Shown: positions 42,434 through 51,033 of the stretch, piece by piece | Numbering within the stretch: the first letter of the stretch is position 1 | Layout of the letters: each line of letters starts with the position of its first letter | From: Pararhizobium sp. | GTDB lineage: Bacteria; Pseudomonadota; Alphaproteobacteria; Rhizobiales; Rhizobiaceae | DNA length: 64,000 nt | Assembly (NCBI GenBank): GCA_017794825.1 | Contig: CP051237.1 | Location: 3,038,001 to 3,102,000, forward strand | Direction: 5' to 3' | The notes under the pieces: generated by a model | Database searches by the model: none | Told to the model about the DNA's origin: nothing | The model's input: only the letters and a program-made list of their open reading frames with translations | Program-made: the position numbers and the translations under genes

Positions 42434-43378
42434 CTACCGCTCCCCGCGCCGGTAGGGCGCCATCAGGGCGTTGGGCACGCGCGCCCGGCGCGACATGACG
42501 ATCAACGCCACGATCGACAGCACGTACGGCACCATCAAAAACAGCTGGTAGGGCACCCCGCCCTCGACCACGTGCTGAAGACGAAGCTGATAGGCGTCGA
42601 ACAAAGCAAAGAGCAGGGCGCCGAGCAGCGCCTTGCCCGGCTGCCACGAGGCGAAGACCACCAGCGCGATACACACCCAGCCGCGGCCCTGCACCATGGT
42701 CGGGAAGAACGAATTGAAGGTGGCCGTGGTCAGGAACGCGCCGCCCAACGCCATCAATGCACTGCCCACGACGATCGCGCCGATCCGTATGCGGATCGGA
42801 TTGAGACCCTGCGCCTCGACGGCGTGCGGGTTCTCGCCCGTCATGCGGACGGCAAGCCCGAGCGGCGTCTTCGCCAGAACCCAGGCGGTGATGGCTGCGG
42901 CCAGGATCGCGAGATAGGTGGGCGCGGTCTGACTGAACAGGGCTTCGCCAAGAAACGGAATATCTGAAAGACCGGGAATCGCCAGCGGCTGGAAGGGCTC
43001 GATCGTCGGCGGACTGGACGAGACCGGCAGGGAAAGACGATAGACGAAATAGGTCAGCGAGGACGCGAACAGCGTGATGCCGAGGCCGGTGACATGCTGG
43101 GAGAGTCCGAGCGGCACCGTGAGAAAGGCGTGCAGCAATCCGAACAGCCCGCCGCAGAAGGCCGCGACGGCAAGCCCGGTCCACAGATCGCCGCCCTGAT
43201 AGACGGTCATCCAGGCGACCATGGCGCCCAGCGTCATGATGCCCTCGATGCCGAGGTTGAGAACGCCCGAGCGTTCGCAGATCAGCGCGCCCAGAGTTCC
43301 GAAAATCAGCGGGGTGGCGATCCGGAGGACGGCGCCCCAGAGGCTCGCTGTCGTGAAAATGTCGAGAGCTTCCATCAT
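42434..43378 (-). CDS. ABC transporter permease, nucleoside type (NupQ/YufQ-like)
   Basis: A 314-residue inner-membrane permease with about nine hydrophobic helices. IFGTLGALICERSGVLNLGIEGIMTLGAM near residue 23 is the hallmark of the second permease of BMP-type (nucleoside/purine) ABC importers. Its ATG overlaps the stop of the first permease (ATGA, 43375-43378). It is the last gene of a five-gene leftward operon. Confidence 0.93.
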   Translation of the reverse strand: MMEALDIFTTASLWGAVLRIATPLIFGTLGALICERSGVLNLGIEGIMTLGAMVAWMTVYQGGDLWTGLAVAAFCGGLFGLLHAFLTVPLGLSQHVTGLGITLFASSLTYFVYRLSLPVSSSPPTIEPFQPLAIPGLSDIPFLGEALFSQTAPTYLAILAAAITAWVLAKTPLGLAVRMTGENPHAVEAQGLNPIRIRIGAIVVGSALMALGGAFLTTATFNSFFPTMVQGRGWVCIALVVFASWQPGKALLGALLFALFDAYQLRLQHVVEGGVPYQLFLMVPYVLSIVALIVMSRRARVPNALMAPYRRGER

Positions 43379-44424
43379 CGGCGCACCCGGTAGGTCGTGA
43401 ACAGCAGGCAGACGAGCATCGTCAGCAGCGAAATCGATACAATGACGTCGGCGATGAAGCTTGGCACGCCCATGGCGCGGCTCATGCTGTCGGCGCCGAC
43501 GAAGACGATGGCGACGAACAGGGCGGTCGCGACGACGCCGAGCGGATTTAGACCGGCGAGCATGGCGACGACAATGCCCGAATAGCCGTAGCCTGGCGAC
43601 AGATCCAGCGTCACATACCCCTTCAGGCCCGTCACCTCGATCGCGCCGGCAAGTCCCGCCAGCGCGCCGGAAATGCAGGCGACAACCAGCAATGTGCCGC
43701 CCAGCGATATGCCGGCGAAGGACGCGGCGGCGGCGTTCAGACCGGCGGCGCGCGACTTTACGCCGAAGACGGTGCGCGATTGCACAACAAAGATGATGAT
43801 CGCCGCGGTGATTGCGATAAGCAGCCCGATGTGCAACCGGCTGCGCGACAACAGCTTCGGCAACATGACGTCATTGTTGACGGCGACCGACTGCGGCCAG
43901 CCGAAGGCGAGTGGATCCTTGAGCGGTCCCTCGATCATCATGGAGACGAACAGCAGAACGATGAAGTTCAAAAGCAGGGTGGTGACGACCTCGTCGACGC
44001 CGAAGCGAATGCGCAGAATGACCGGTCCGAGCAGCAGCAATGCGCCGGCGATCATGCCAGCGACCATGATGACGGGAATGGCGAAAGCCGCGGGAAGCAC
44101 GGAAGCGATCGAATGGCCGAGCCATGCCGCGCACAGCGCGCCCACATAGAACTGACCCTCTCCGCCGATATTCCAGAGCCGCGAGCGAAAGGCGACCGCT
44201 GCGGCCAGACCCGTCAGCACGAGCGGCGTGGTTCGCGTCAGGGTCTCGGAGATCGAAAGACGCGAGCCGAAGGCGCCCTTGACCATCTCGTAATAGGCCT
44301 GGAAGGGATTGGCCCCGGCAATGGCGATCAGCAGCCCGGAAAGAGCAAGCGCAATCGCGACGGCGACCAGCGGCGCTGACAGGACAAGAGCGAGCGGCGT
44401 TTCGGTGCGTCTTTCAAGCCTCAC
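43375..44424 (-). CDS. ABC transporter permease, nucleoside type (NupP/YufP-like)
   Basis: A 349-residue inner-membrane permease. AFRSRLWNIGGEGQFYVGALCAAWLG (about 80-105) and the GVDEVVTTLLLNFI segment (about 145) are diagnostic of the first permease of this system. It overlaps the ATPase gene by 11 bases and the second permease by four. It forms the heterodimeric channel with the following gene product. Confidence 0.93.
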   Translation of the reverse strand: MRLERRTETPLALVLSAPLVAVAIALALSGLLIAIAGANPFQAYYEMVKGAFGSRLSISETLTRTTPLVLTGLAAAVAFRSRLWNIGGEGQFYVGALCAAWLGHSIASVLPAAFAIPVIMVAGMIAGALLLLGPVILRIRFGVDEVVTTLLLNFIVLLFVSMMIEGPLKDPLAFGWPQSVAVNNDVMLPKLLSRSRLHIGLLIAITAAIIIFVVQSRTVFGVKSRAAGLNAAAASFAGISLGGTLLVVACISGALAGLAGAIEVTGLKGYVTLDLSPGYGYSGIVVAMLAGLNPLGVVATALFVAIVFVGADSMSRAMGVPSFIADVIVSISLLTMLVCLLFTTYRVRR

Positions 44425-45937
44425 CGTCGGTCTCCCAGATGCCGGCCATCATCAGGCCGATGCGTCGCGAATCGGCTTCGGACGCAGCGACCGGCGCGGA
44501 CAGCCGGCCCTTGACGATCGCCTGGATGCGGTCCGACAACGCGTTCACCTCGTCGAGATCTTCCGAGATCAACAGGATCGCTGCGCCGACTTCGCGCGCC
44601 GCCAGCAGTTCCGTGTGAACGGCCGCGATCGCGCCCTCGTCCAGTCCGCGCGTCGGCTGGTTGGCGACGATGAATCTCGGCGCAGAGGCAAGGTTTCGTC
44701 CAAGGATCATCTTCTGCATGTTGCCGCCGGACAGAAGCCGCGTGCCGGTGTCCGGCGTCGCTCCCCTTATGTCGAAGCGGCGAATGAGCTCCGCGGCGTA
44801 ATCCCGGCAGGCCTTGCGATCGACAAATCCCCGCCGGTTGAAACGCGGTTCGGAGATGCGTTCGAGCACGGAATTCTCCCAGACCGCCATCTCGCCGATC
44901 GCGCCTTCCGTGTTGCGGTCTTCAGGAATGCGCCCGGCGGCCGATTCGACGAGATCCCGCGGCGTGAAGCTCCTGGCTGTCCGACCGTCGAAGGTCAGAT
45001 CGCCCTCAGTCGCCTCGGCCAGGCCGCAGGTCAGCTTTCCGAGCGTCGCCTGTCCGTTTCCGGAAACGCCGATGATGCCAAGGATCTCGCCGCTGCGCAC
45101 CTCGAATGACACGTCGTCGAGCAGGGTGCGGTCGCCTTGCATCACACTGACATTGCGGGCGGAGAACACCGTGTCGCCGGCGCGTTGGTCCTGGCGTTGC
45201 GGACGCACGACACGGCGCCCCACCATCAGTTCGGCAAGCTCCGCGCGGTCCGTGTCTGCCGTGTTGCGTTCGGCGACGACCTTGCCGCCGCGCAGAATCA
45301 CGACGCGGCTGGATGCGGCCATGACCTCGTGCAGCTTGTGCGAAATGAAGATCAGAGAAAGGCCGGTCTCCGTCATGGTTCTGAGCGTGTCGAATAGCTT
45401 GTCCGCCTCGATGCGGGTCAGAACCGCCGTCGGCTCGTCCAGGATCAGCACCCGGGCGTCGCGATACAGCGCCTTCAGGATCTCGACGCGCTGCCGCTCG
45501 CCGACGGACAGATCCGAGATCATTGCGTCGGGATCGACCTCCAGACCGAAACGCTCGGCGAGTTCGGCGAGTTTGCGTCGCGCCGACCGGCGCGCAGAGG
45601 TGAAAAGACCAAGTCCTTCCGTTCCGATCATGACATTGTCGAGAACGCTCAGGTTTCCGGCAAGCGTGAAATGCTGGTGCACCATGCCGATTCCGGCCTC
45701 GATCGCGGCGCTCGGCCTGCCGGGCGGCAGAACCTCGCCGAAAGCGCGGACCTCGCCGCTGTCGGCGGTGTAGTGGCCGAAGAGAATGTTCATCAGCGTC
45801 GTCTTGCCGGCGCCGTTTTCGCCAAGCAGGGCCAGCAGTTCCCCCTGGTTCAGGGAAAGGCTGATATCGTCGTTGGCGACAAGGGCGCCGAAACGTTTGG
45901 TTATGCCGGTGAGCTCGAGAACGGGTTGCCCGGTCAA
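44414..45937 (-). CDS. ABC transporter ATPase, double nucleotide-binding domain (NupO/YufO-like)
   Basis: A 507-residue protein with two ATPase modules. Module 1 has Walker A GENGAGKTT (about 37-45), the signature LSVGERQRVEILKALYR and Walker B LILDEPT. Module 2 has the degenerate Walker A GVSGNGQATLGKL and the signature LLSGGNMQKMILGRNLA, as in sugar/nucleoside-type ATPases. It energises the two permeases. The ATG at 45937 overlaps the amidase stop (45934-45937). Confidence 0.94.
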   Translation of the reverse strand: MTGQPVLELTGITKRFGALVANDDISLSLNQGELLALLGENGAGKTTLMNILFGHYTADSGEVRAFGEVLPPGRPSAAIEAGIGMVHQHFTLAGNLSVLDNVMIGTEGLGLFTSARRSARRKLAELAERFGLEVDPDAMISDLSVGERQRVEILKALYRDARVLILDEPTAVLTRIEADKLFDTLRTMTETGLSLIFISHKLHEVMAASSRVVILRGGKVVAERNTADTDRAELAELMVGRRVVRPQRQDQRAGDTVFSARNVSVMQGDRTLLDDVSFEVRSGEILGIIGVSGNGQATLGKLTCGLAEATEGDLTFDGRTARSFTPRDLVESAAGRIPEDRNTEGAIGEMAVWENSVLERISEPRFNRRGFVDRKACRDYAAELIRRFDIRGATPDTGTRLLSGGNMQKMILGRNLASAPRFIVANQPTRGLDEGAIAAVHTELLAAREVGAAILLISEDLDEVNALSDRIQAIVKGRLSAPVAASEADSRRIGLMMAGIWETDGEA

Positions 45938-47376
45938 TTGCGCCCTCCAGCGATCGGAGCGGGGAACGGCCAGGGGGCGGCGTCTTCAAGTTGGTGGGCG
46001 ATGTGCAGAAGCAGCAGATCGGAGCCGATCGGTCCGACAAGCTGCAGTGAAAGAGGCAAGCCGGCGTGATCGAGCCCGCGGGGGATGACCATTGCGGGCA
46101 GGCCGCAAATATTGGCGAGCGTCGCGCGCGGCGCATAGCGTCCCATGAAGGCCCAGGTGCGGTCGGCGTCCGTGTGGGTTTCATCTGTCTTGCCGATTTC
46201 AATCGGCGCACGGCCAAGCGCCGGCATTGCGATCACGTCGATATGCTCGAAGATGCGCCAGCATTCGTGGGCGAGGCGCGCGGCTTCCGAATCAGCCCGG
46301 AAAAGTTCGGCAGCAGTCCGGTTGCGTCCCTGGGCCGCGTTCTCCGCGACGGCCGGGTGCAACTCGTTATCTGTGATCCCAAGTGAATCGATCCAGTTCG
46401 CCTCGCTGATCGACAGGAAAATGCGGGCGATCGCATCGGTACGTTCCACGATCGAATTCAGCCTGGCGGTATCGGTATCGACAATCGTGTGGCCATGGGA
46501 ACTCAGAATTGGTTCGGCGCTGCGGATGGCGTTGGCCTGTTCCTCGCCGAGGCCAGCAGGCGTCGTGTCGATCAGCGCAACTCTCAGACCGCGAACGGGG
46601 CCTCCGCTCAGCGACTGATCGCCGTAGGGCCCCTTTGCGTGGCCTGAGACCGCAAAGAGGGCGGCGCTGATATCGCGTACGGAGCGCGCAATCACCAGTT
46701 CGCCGGTGATCCCCATGAGGTGGTTGGAAAATTCAGGGGCGTTGGGGACGAGCCCGCGCGACGGCTTCAGCCCCGGAAGGCCGCAGCACGCCGCAGGAAT
46801 GCGTATCGAGCCTGCGGCATCCGTGGCGTGGGCGATGGCGACGATTCCGGAGGCGACGGCGACCGCCGCGCCGCTGGAAGAACCGCCGGGCGAGTAGTCG
46901 GGATTCCACGGATTGCGCGCTATCGGATCTTCCGTCGGTTCGCTGGTGACCGAAAGTCCGAAGGAAGGGCAGCTTGTCACGCCGAAGGGCAGGAGGCCCG
47001 ATCGGCGAAAGCGCTCGAAAATCAGGCTGTCGCGTTCGGGCTTTCCGACGCGCGCGGCGATCGCTTTCGATCCCGCATGGACTGGCAGACCCTTGGCCGC
47101 GTTGCCGAGCCCCTTGGCGAGAAAAGGTACGCCGGCAAAGGGCGTTACGCCGATATCGGATGCGCCTTCGGCCAATTGTTTGTCGAAGGCGGCGGCCGCC
47201 GACAGTCCCAACTCCTCGTCGAGAAAGGATATCGCGCCCAGCTTGTTCTCGCGGGCGCGATCAAGGCTTTCCTGCATGAGGGCCGAAGCAGTTGTCCGGC
47301 CCTCGCGAACTGCCTGCCCGAGAGCCGTCGCGTCCGCAAGCCCGTCGCCGGCGCTGTTATCGCCAGCCTCGCGCAT
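45934..47376 (-). CDS. Amidase (amidase signature family)
   Basis: A 480-residue Ser-cisSer-Lys amidase. The lysine region is FLAKGLGNAAKG (about 90-101), the cis-serine region is PGGSSSGAAVAVASGIV and the nucleophile region is DAAGSIRIPAACCGLPGLKPSRG. It hydrolyses an amide, releasing ammonia or an amine; no GatB/GatC partner is nearby, so it is not tRNA amidotransferase. It sits inside the importer operon between the binding-protein gene (2 bp gap) and the ATPase gene (ATGA overlap). The imported compound is therefore probably an amide, ureide or purine-derived compound that it hydrolyses. Confidence 0.92.
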   Translation of the reverse strand: MREAGDNSAGDGLADATALGQAVREGRTTASALMQESLDRARENKLGAISFLDEELGLSAAAAFDKQLAEGASDIGVTPFAGVPFLAKGLGNAAKGLPVHAGSKAIAARVGKPERDSLIFERFRRSGLLPFGVTSCPSFGLSVTSEPTEDPIARNPWNPDYSPGGSSSGAAVAVASGIVAIAHATDAAGSIRIPAACCGLPGLKPSRGLVPNAPEFSNHLMGITGELVIARSVRDISAALFAVSGHAKGPYGDQSLSGGPVRGLRVALIDTTPAGLGEEQANAIRSAEPILSSHGHTIVDTDTARLNSIVERTDAIARIFLSISEANWIDSLGITDNELHPAVAENAAQGRNRTAAELFRADSEAARLAHECWRIFEHIDVIAMPALGRAPIEIGKTDETHTDADRTWAFMGRYAPRATLANICGLPAMVIPRGLDHAGLPLSLQLVGPIGSDLLLLHIAHQLEDAAPWPFPAPIAGGRN

Positions 47377-47378
47377 GC

Positions 47379-48362
47379 TCAGGACGGTTCGTCGGGATTG
47401 ATCGGCACCTCGAATGATCCGTCCTTGATCGCCTGGCGCTTGGCTTCCATCGTGGCGATCGCGTCCGGCGGCAGTTTTTCGCTGACGAAGATGATGTCAT
47501 TGCCGCCATACTTCATGAAGGAAAACTCGGTGTAATCCTTGCCGACGGGCTTGCCGGCCTTGATATCGGCGACGATCGCCTCGACGGTCGGACGGTAGTT
47601 CCAGATGGCGTTGGCGAAGACAGTGTCAGGATACCGCTCCGTGTAGTCGATCAGGGAGCCCACGGCGAGCACGCCACGCTCCTTGGCGCCGTCGGCCGTG
47701 CCGATGCGCTCGCCGAAGATGATGTCGGCGCCGGCGTCGATCTGCGCAATTGCGGCTTCCTTGGCTTTCGGCGGGTCAAACCAGGTGCCGATGAAGGCGT
47801 TCAGGAACTCGGCGTTCGGATTGACCTCGCTGACGCCGTCGCGGAAAGCGTTGATCAGCAGGTTGACTTCCGGGATCGGATAACCGCCGACTGAGCCGAA
47901 CTTGTTGCTCTCGCTGATCGATCCGGCGAGCATGCCGGCAAGATAGGCGGCTTCATGGTTGCGCGTGCCGAAGACGCCGAAATTGTCGCCTGACGGGCCG
48001 CCGGACGATCCCATCAGGAAGGCGACTTCAGGATAGTCCTGGGCGACCTGGCGCGCCTCGTTTTCAACGGCGTAGGATTCGCCCCAGATCAGGTCGACGC
48101 CCTGTTCGGCGTATTCGCGCATGGCGCGGGCGTAGTCGGTGCCGGACACGCCTTCGGACCAGACATATTCGATCAGACCGTCGTCAGCGGCCGACTGCAG
48201 CGCTTCGTGGATGCGCGAGTTCCAGGCGTTTTCAACCGGCGAAGCGTGGATTCCGGCGACCTTGATCTTGTCGTCGGCCATGGACGCGGCGCCCAGAGCC
48301 GGCAGAAGGCTTACTGCCGCGACGACGGTGATGAAGCGACGGCGGGAGAAGAGTTTGAACAT
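47379..48362 (-). CDS. BMP-family ABC transporter substrate-binding protein
   Basis: A 327-residue binding protein of the basic membrane protein (PnrA/BmpA) family, which usually bind purine nucleosides. The signal is Tat-like (SRRRFITVVAAV, cleavage near SMA, about residue 28). The mature part has KVAGIHASPVENAWNSRIHEAL, GTDYARAMREYAEQGVDLIWG and IDAGADIIFGERIGTADGAKERG, all typical. ATG 48362 is chosen because AGGGGAA precedes it; the frame is open 57 codons upstream, but that part contains the promoter. It is the first gene of the operon (binding protein, amidase, ATPase, two permeases). Confidence 0.92.
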   Translation of the reverse strand: MFKLFSRRRFITVVAAVSLLPALGAASMADDKIKVAGIHASPVENAWNSRIHEALQSAADDGLIEYVWSEGVSGTDYARAMREYAEQGVDLIWGESYAVENEARQVAQDYPEVAFLMGSSGGPSGDNFGVFGTRNHEAAYLAGMLAGSISESNKFGSVGGYPIPEVNLLINAFRDGVSEVNPNAEFLNAFIGTWFDPPKAKEAAIAQIDAGADIIFGERIGTADGAKERGVLAVGSLIDYTERYPDTVFANAIWNYRPTVEAIVADIKAGKPVGKDYTEFSFMKYGGNDIIFVSEKLPPDAIATMEAKRQAIKDGSFEVPINPDEPS

Positions 48363-48440
48363 TTTCGGTTCCCCTAAAGAGTTCATTATATCGGCGCAGA
48401 CGGGTATCTTCAGCCGATCTTGTTTTGCTGTACCGCACAA

Positions 48441-48469
48441 TTTAGACGGCGGGCCAATTTCTTTGTCAA
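48441..48469 (-). promoter_or_regulatory. Sigma-70-type promoter of the BMP/amidase operon
   Basis: On the minus strand TTGACA (complement of 48464-48469) and TCTAAA (complement of 48441-48446) are separated by exactly 17 bp, about 80 bp upstream of the binding-protein ATG. The -35 is a consensus match and the -10 matches at four of six positions. Confidence 0.6.
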
Positions 48470-48571
48470 TAGGGCAGGAAAATTCTTGAGTGATCGGAAA
48501 CAGGATTGTTTTCGAAGCAGTTGCATCGATCATGTGTTAAGCTCCTCGCGCGCGAGTGGAGGGCCTGTTTG

Positions 48572-49720
48572 ATGTCTTTGCGTGGAACCCGGATTCTGGT
48601 CGGAACGAACAAGGGCGCCTTTCTGATTACAGGCGGAGCCGACCGCTGGACGGTCAAAGGGCCGTTCTGCGACGGATGGCCGATCAACCACATCATCGGA
48701 GACGCCGTTACCGACCGGATCTGGGCTGGTGGCGGCGGCGACTGGCACGGCGCCGGCGTCTGGCGTTCCGATGATGGCGGAGAAAGCTGGGAGCTGACGC
48801 GTCTGACATCCGGCCAGATGGACGAGTGGGCGGCCAACGACGCCGATTTCGCGGCGATGATCGGATGGACCGATACGCCTCTGCCCTTTGGCGACGCGTT
48901 TTCGCAAATCTGGTCGCTCGGCTATGCGCACGGAACGCTCTACGCCGGCGCAAAGCCCGCGAGCCTGCTCGCCAGTCGCGATGGCGGTCTTGCCTTCGAG
49001 CGCCTGCAGGGTCTCAACGATCATCCGTCGGCGGAGAGCTGGAATCCTGGCGGCGCAGGTCTGGTGCTGCATACGATCGTGACCGACCCTTCCGATCCGG
49101 AGAAGATATGGATCGGCATTTCGGCTGCGGGGGTCTTCGCTACAGAGGATGGCGGCAGGAGCTGGGATCGCCGCAACCGGCTGTCCAATCTTGGCGCGTG
49201 CGCCGCTCACGACCACCCGGCGGGGCCCAGAGACGGGGAAATCGGGCATTGCGTCCACAACATGATGCGCGCGCCGGGAGAAGGCGATCTGCTCTACCAG
49301 CAAAATCATCACGGCGTGTGGCGCTCCGCCGACGGAGGGAGGAGCTGGGACGACATCACCGAAGGCCTGCCGTCAACATTCGGCTTTCCGATCTGCGTGC
49401 ATCCCCGGGACGCGCAAACGATCTGGACCCTGCCGCTGAACGGCGACAGCGCGGGACGATTTCCGCCCGACGCGGCCGCGGCCGTATGGCGCTCGCGCGA
49501 CGGCGGCAGTACATGGCGAGACATGCGCGAGGGACTGCCGCAGGAAAGCTGCTACTTCACGGTGCTGCGCCAGGCGATGGCGCGCGACGAAGCCGATCCA
49601 GTCGGCGTCTTTTTCGGGACCAACAGCGGCTCCGTGTTCGCCAGTCTCGACGAGGGAGAAACATGGGACGAGATCGCGCGGCATCTGCCGACGATCCTTT
49701 CCGTCGAGGCGATGGTCTGA
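48572..49720 (+). CDS. BNR/Asp-box repeat protein (sialidase-like beta-propeller)
   Basis: A 382-residue soluble protein with at least six Asp-box motifs spaced through its length: SDDGGESW, SRDGGLAF, TEDGGRSW, SADGGRSW, SRDGGSTW and SLDEGETW. They predict a beta-propeller of the sialidase / VPS10-like group. There is no signal peptide, so it is probably cytoplasmic, and no catalytic sialidase arginine triad is evident, so it is not called a sialidase. ATG 48572 follows TGGAGGG; 22 upstream codons of the open frame are rejected. It is divergent from the BMP operon. Confidence 0.85.
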   Translation: MSLRGTRILVGTNKGAFLITGGADRWTVKGPFCDGWPINHIIGDAVTDRIWAGGGGDWHGAGVWRSDDGGESWELTRLTSGQMDEWAANDADFAAMIGWTDTPLPFGDAFSQIWSLGYAHGTLYAGAKPASLLASRDGGLAFERLQGLNDHPSAESWNPGGAGLVLHTIVTDPSDPEKIWIGISAAGVFATEDGGRSWDRRNRLSNLGACAAHDHPAGPRDGEIGHCVHNMMRAPGEGDLLYQQNHHGVWRSADGGRSWDDITEGLPSTFGFPICVHPRDAQTIWTLPLNGDSAGRFPPDAAAAVWRSRDGGSTWRDMREGLPQESCYFTVLRQAMARDEADPVGVFFGTNSGSVFASLDEGETWDEIARHLPTILSVEAMV

Positions 49721-49815
49721 CGACTCTGTCGTCCTGCAACCCAAAGTGATTGGCTCCGCGCAATCACGACGTGTATTCTAAGCGGTGCGGAGCGTGCACA
49801 TGGGGAGGACACGCC

Positions 49816-50304
49816 ATGGCCGGCAATATCGACATCCAGCAGCCACAGCCTTTCGATCTGGTGGGGAGCACAATACTGATTTCCGGGAACGCCGTGGCGT
49901 TCGAGGGGACGCTGACCATTCGCGTCAGCGAAGGCCACGACGAATATTCGTCCTTCACCAATGTGGGCTCGCTGGCGTTGCGCCAGTTCCAGGGCGAAAT
50001 CACGATCCCCGACAATCCCGGCTTCCAGCTGTCGCGGCTGTTCCTGACGCTCGCCGACGACACAGGCAACGAAAACGGGCCGTCGGTTATCATTCCCGTT
50101 CTCTTTGGTCCAAAGATCCTTGCCGGTTACACCGGCTATCGCAACTACACCGTCAAATCCGGCGACACGCTCACGAAAATCGCAAGGGCGGAATACGGCA
50201 ATGACAATTTTCAGCCGATCGTCGAGGCGAACCAGCACGTCATCAGCGATCCGAACCTGATTTTTGTCGGTCAGGTGTTGCGCGTGCCGCGCAACGACAC
50301 CTAA
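49816..50304 (+). CDS. LysM-domain protein with N-terminal Gmad2-like domain
   Basis: A 162-residue protein. Residues 1-105 resemble the Gmad2 immunoglobulin-like domain (DIQQPQPFDLVGSTILISGNAVAFEGTLTIRV-type start, LTLADDTGNENGP end). Residues about 110-160 are one LysM module (YTVKSGDTLTKIARAEYGNDNFQPIVEANQHVISDPNLIFVGQVLRVP). No signal peptide is present from ATG 49816, which has a strong GGGGAGGA upstream, so the location is unclear. LysM usually binds peptidoglycan or N-acetylglucosamine chains; rhizobial cytoplasmic LysM proteins also exist. Confidence 0.85.
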   Translation: MAGNIDIQQPQPFDLVGSTILISGNAVAFEGTLTIRVSEGHDEYSSFTNVGSLALRQFQGEITIPDNPGFQLSRLFLTLADDTGNENGPSVIIPVLFGPKILAGYTGYRNYTVKSGDTLTKIARAEYGNDNFQPIVEANQHVISDPNLIFVGQVLRVPRNDT

Positions 50305-50452
50305 TCATTTCCGCCATACGATCCTTCCAGCCAAATGGTGTGATATTGGCCGGTCTTTCACAAGGCCGTCTCTTTGGATAATGCTATTGCGCGAAGCTCT
50401 GACGCGTTCGGACCTCCATGATCCGATCCTGGTGTGGTGGATTTGAAGTTCT

Positions 50453-50524
50453 AGCGCCCTTATCGAATCTGAAGTTCGAATAAAGCTTGCTGCGAGATGT
50501 AACGAACTTCAGATTCGAGGCGCT
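50453..50524. repeat. Long interrupted inverted repeat (MITE/REP-like or hairpin)
   Basis: The 15-base arms CGAATCTGAAGTTCG (50464-50478) and CGAACTTCAGATTCG (50503-50517) are perfect inverted copies 24 bp apart. An outer pair, AGCGCC (50453-50458) and GGCGCT (50519-50524), extends the dyad with a small bulge. It lies between the LysM and GNAT genes, 12 bp before the latter's start. Confidence 0.7.
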
Positions 50525-50535
50525 GGCGGGGACGG

Positions 50536-51033
50536 GTGGCAATGACGATATCACCGGCTGATGCGAACTGGCTGGTCAGGGCGGCCGGGCCGGACGACCA
50601 GTCCGCGATCCACGCACTGGTGCGGTCGGAGCGGCTGTTTCCCTATGGGCTCGGCTGGCGGACCTTCGTCGTGGCCGAGGCGGAAGGCGGCATCGTCGGC
50701 GCGGCTCAGATCCGCAATCATCACGACGGTTCGCGTGAACTCGGATCGCTGGTGGTCACGCCAGGCTGGCGCAATCGCGGCGTCGCGGAGGCGATGATCG
50801 GAGCGTTGCTTGCCGGCGAAATAGGCCCGGTTCACCTTGTGACCGCCGCTGAACGGGCCAAGCGCTTCACCCGTTTCGGATTCGAAAAAATCCGTCTCTC
50901 GCAGGCGCCGGGCGCGCTGCGACGGCATTTCTGGCTCGGTCAGATTGGCGGCGGACTTTCGTCGCTTTTCAACCTTCGGCGTCCGAGGTCGATGGCAGTG
51001 ATGCGTCGCGACGGCGAAGCTTCTTCTCCTTGA
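50536..51033 (+). CDS. GNAT-family N-acetyltransferase
   Basis: A 165-residue single GNAT domain. The acetyl-CoA-binding VVTPGWRNRGVAEAMIGALLA (about 74-94) matches the Q/R-x-x-G-x-G/A motif, preceded by a beta-bulge strand (ELGSLVV). The substrate is unknown. GTG 50536 and ATG 50542 are both possible; a weak GGCGGGGACGG lies upstream. The last 65 bp overlap the 3' end of the convergent antiporter gene. Confidence 0.83.
   Translation: MAMTISPADANWLVRAAGPDDQSAIHALVRSERLFPYGLGWRTFVVAEAEGGIVGAAQIRNHHDGSRELGSLVVTPGWRNRGVAEAMIGALLAGEIGPVHLVTAAERAKRFTRFGFEKIRLSQAPGALRRHFWLGQIGGGLSSLFNLRRPRSMAVMRRDGEASSP

Noticed and set aside
45934..47376. Amidase as GatA of tRNA amidotransferase
   Set aside because: No gatB or gatC nearby, and it is embedded in an importer operon.
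48363..48571. Purine riboswitch upstream of the BMP operon
   Set aside because: I cannot find the conserved core or three-way-junction pairing; only a sigma-70-type promoter is readable.
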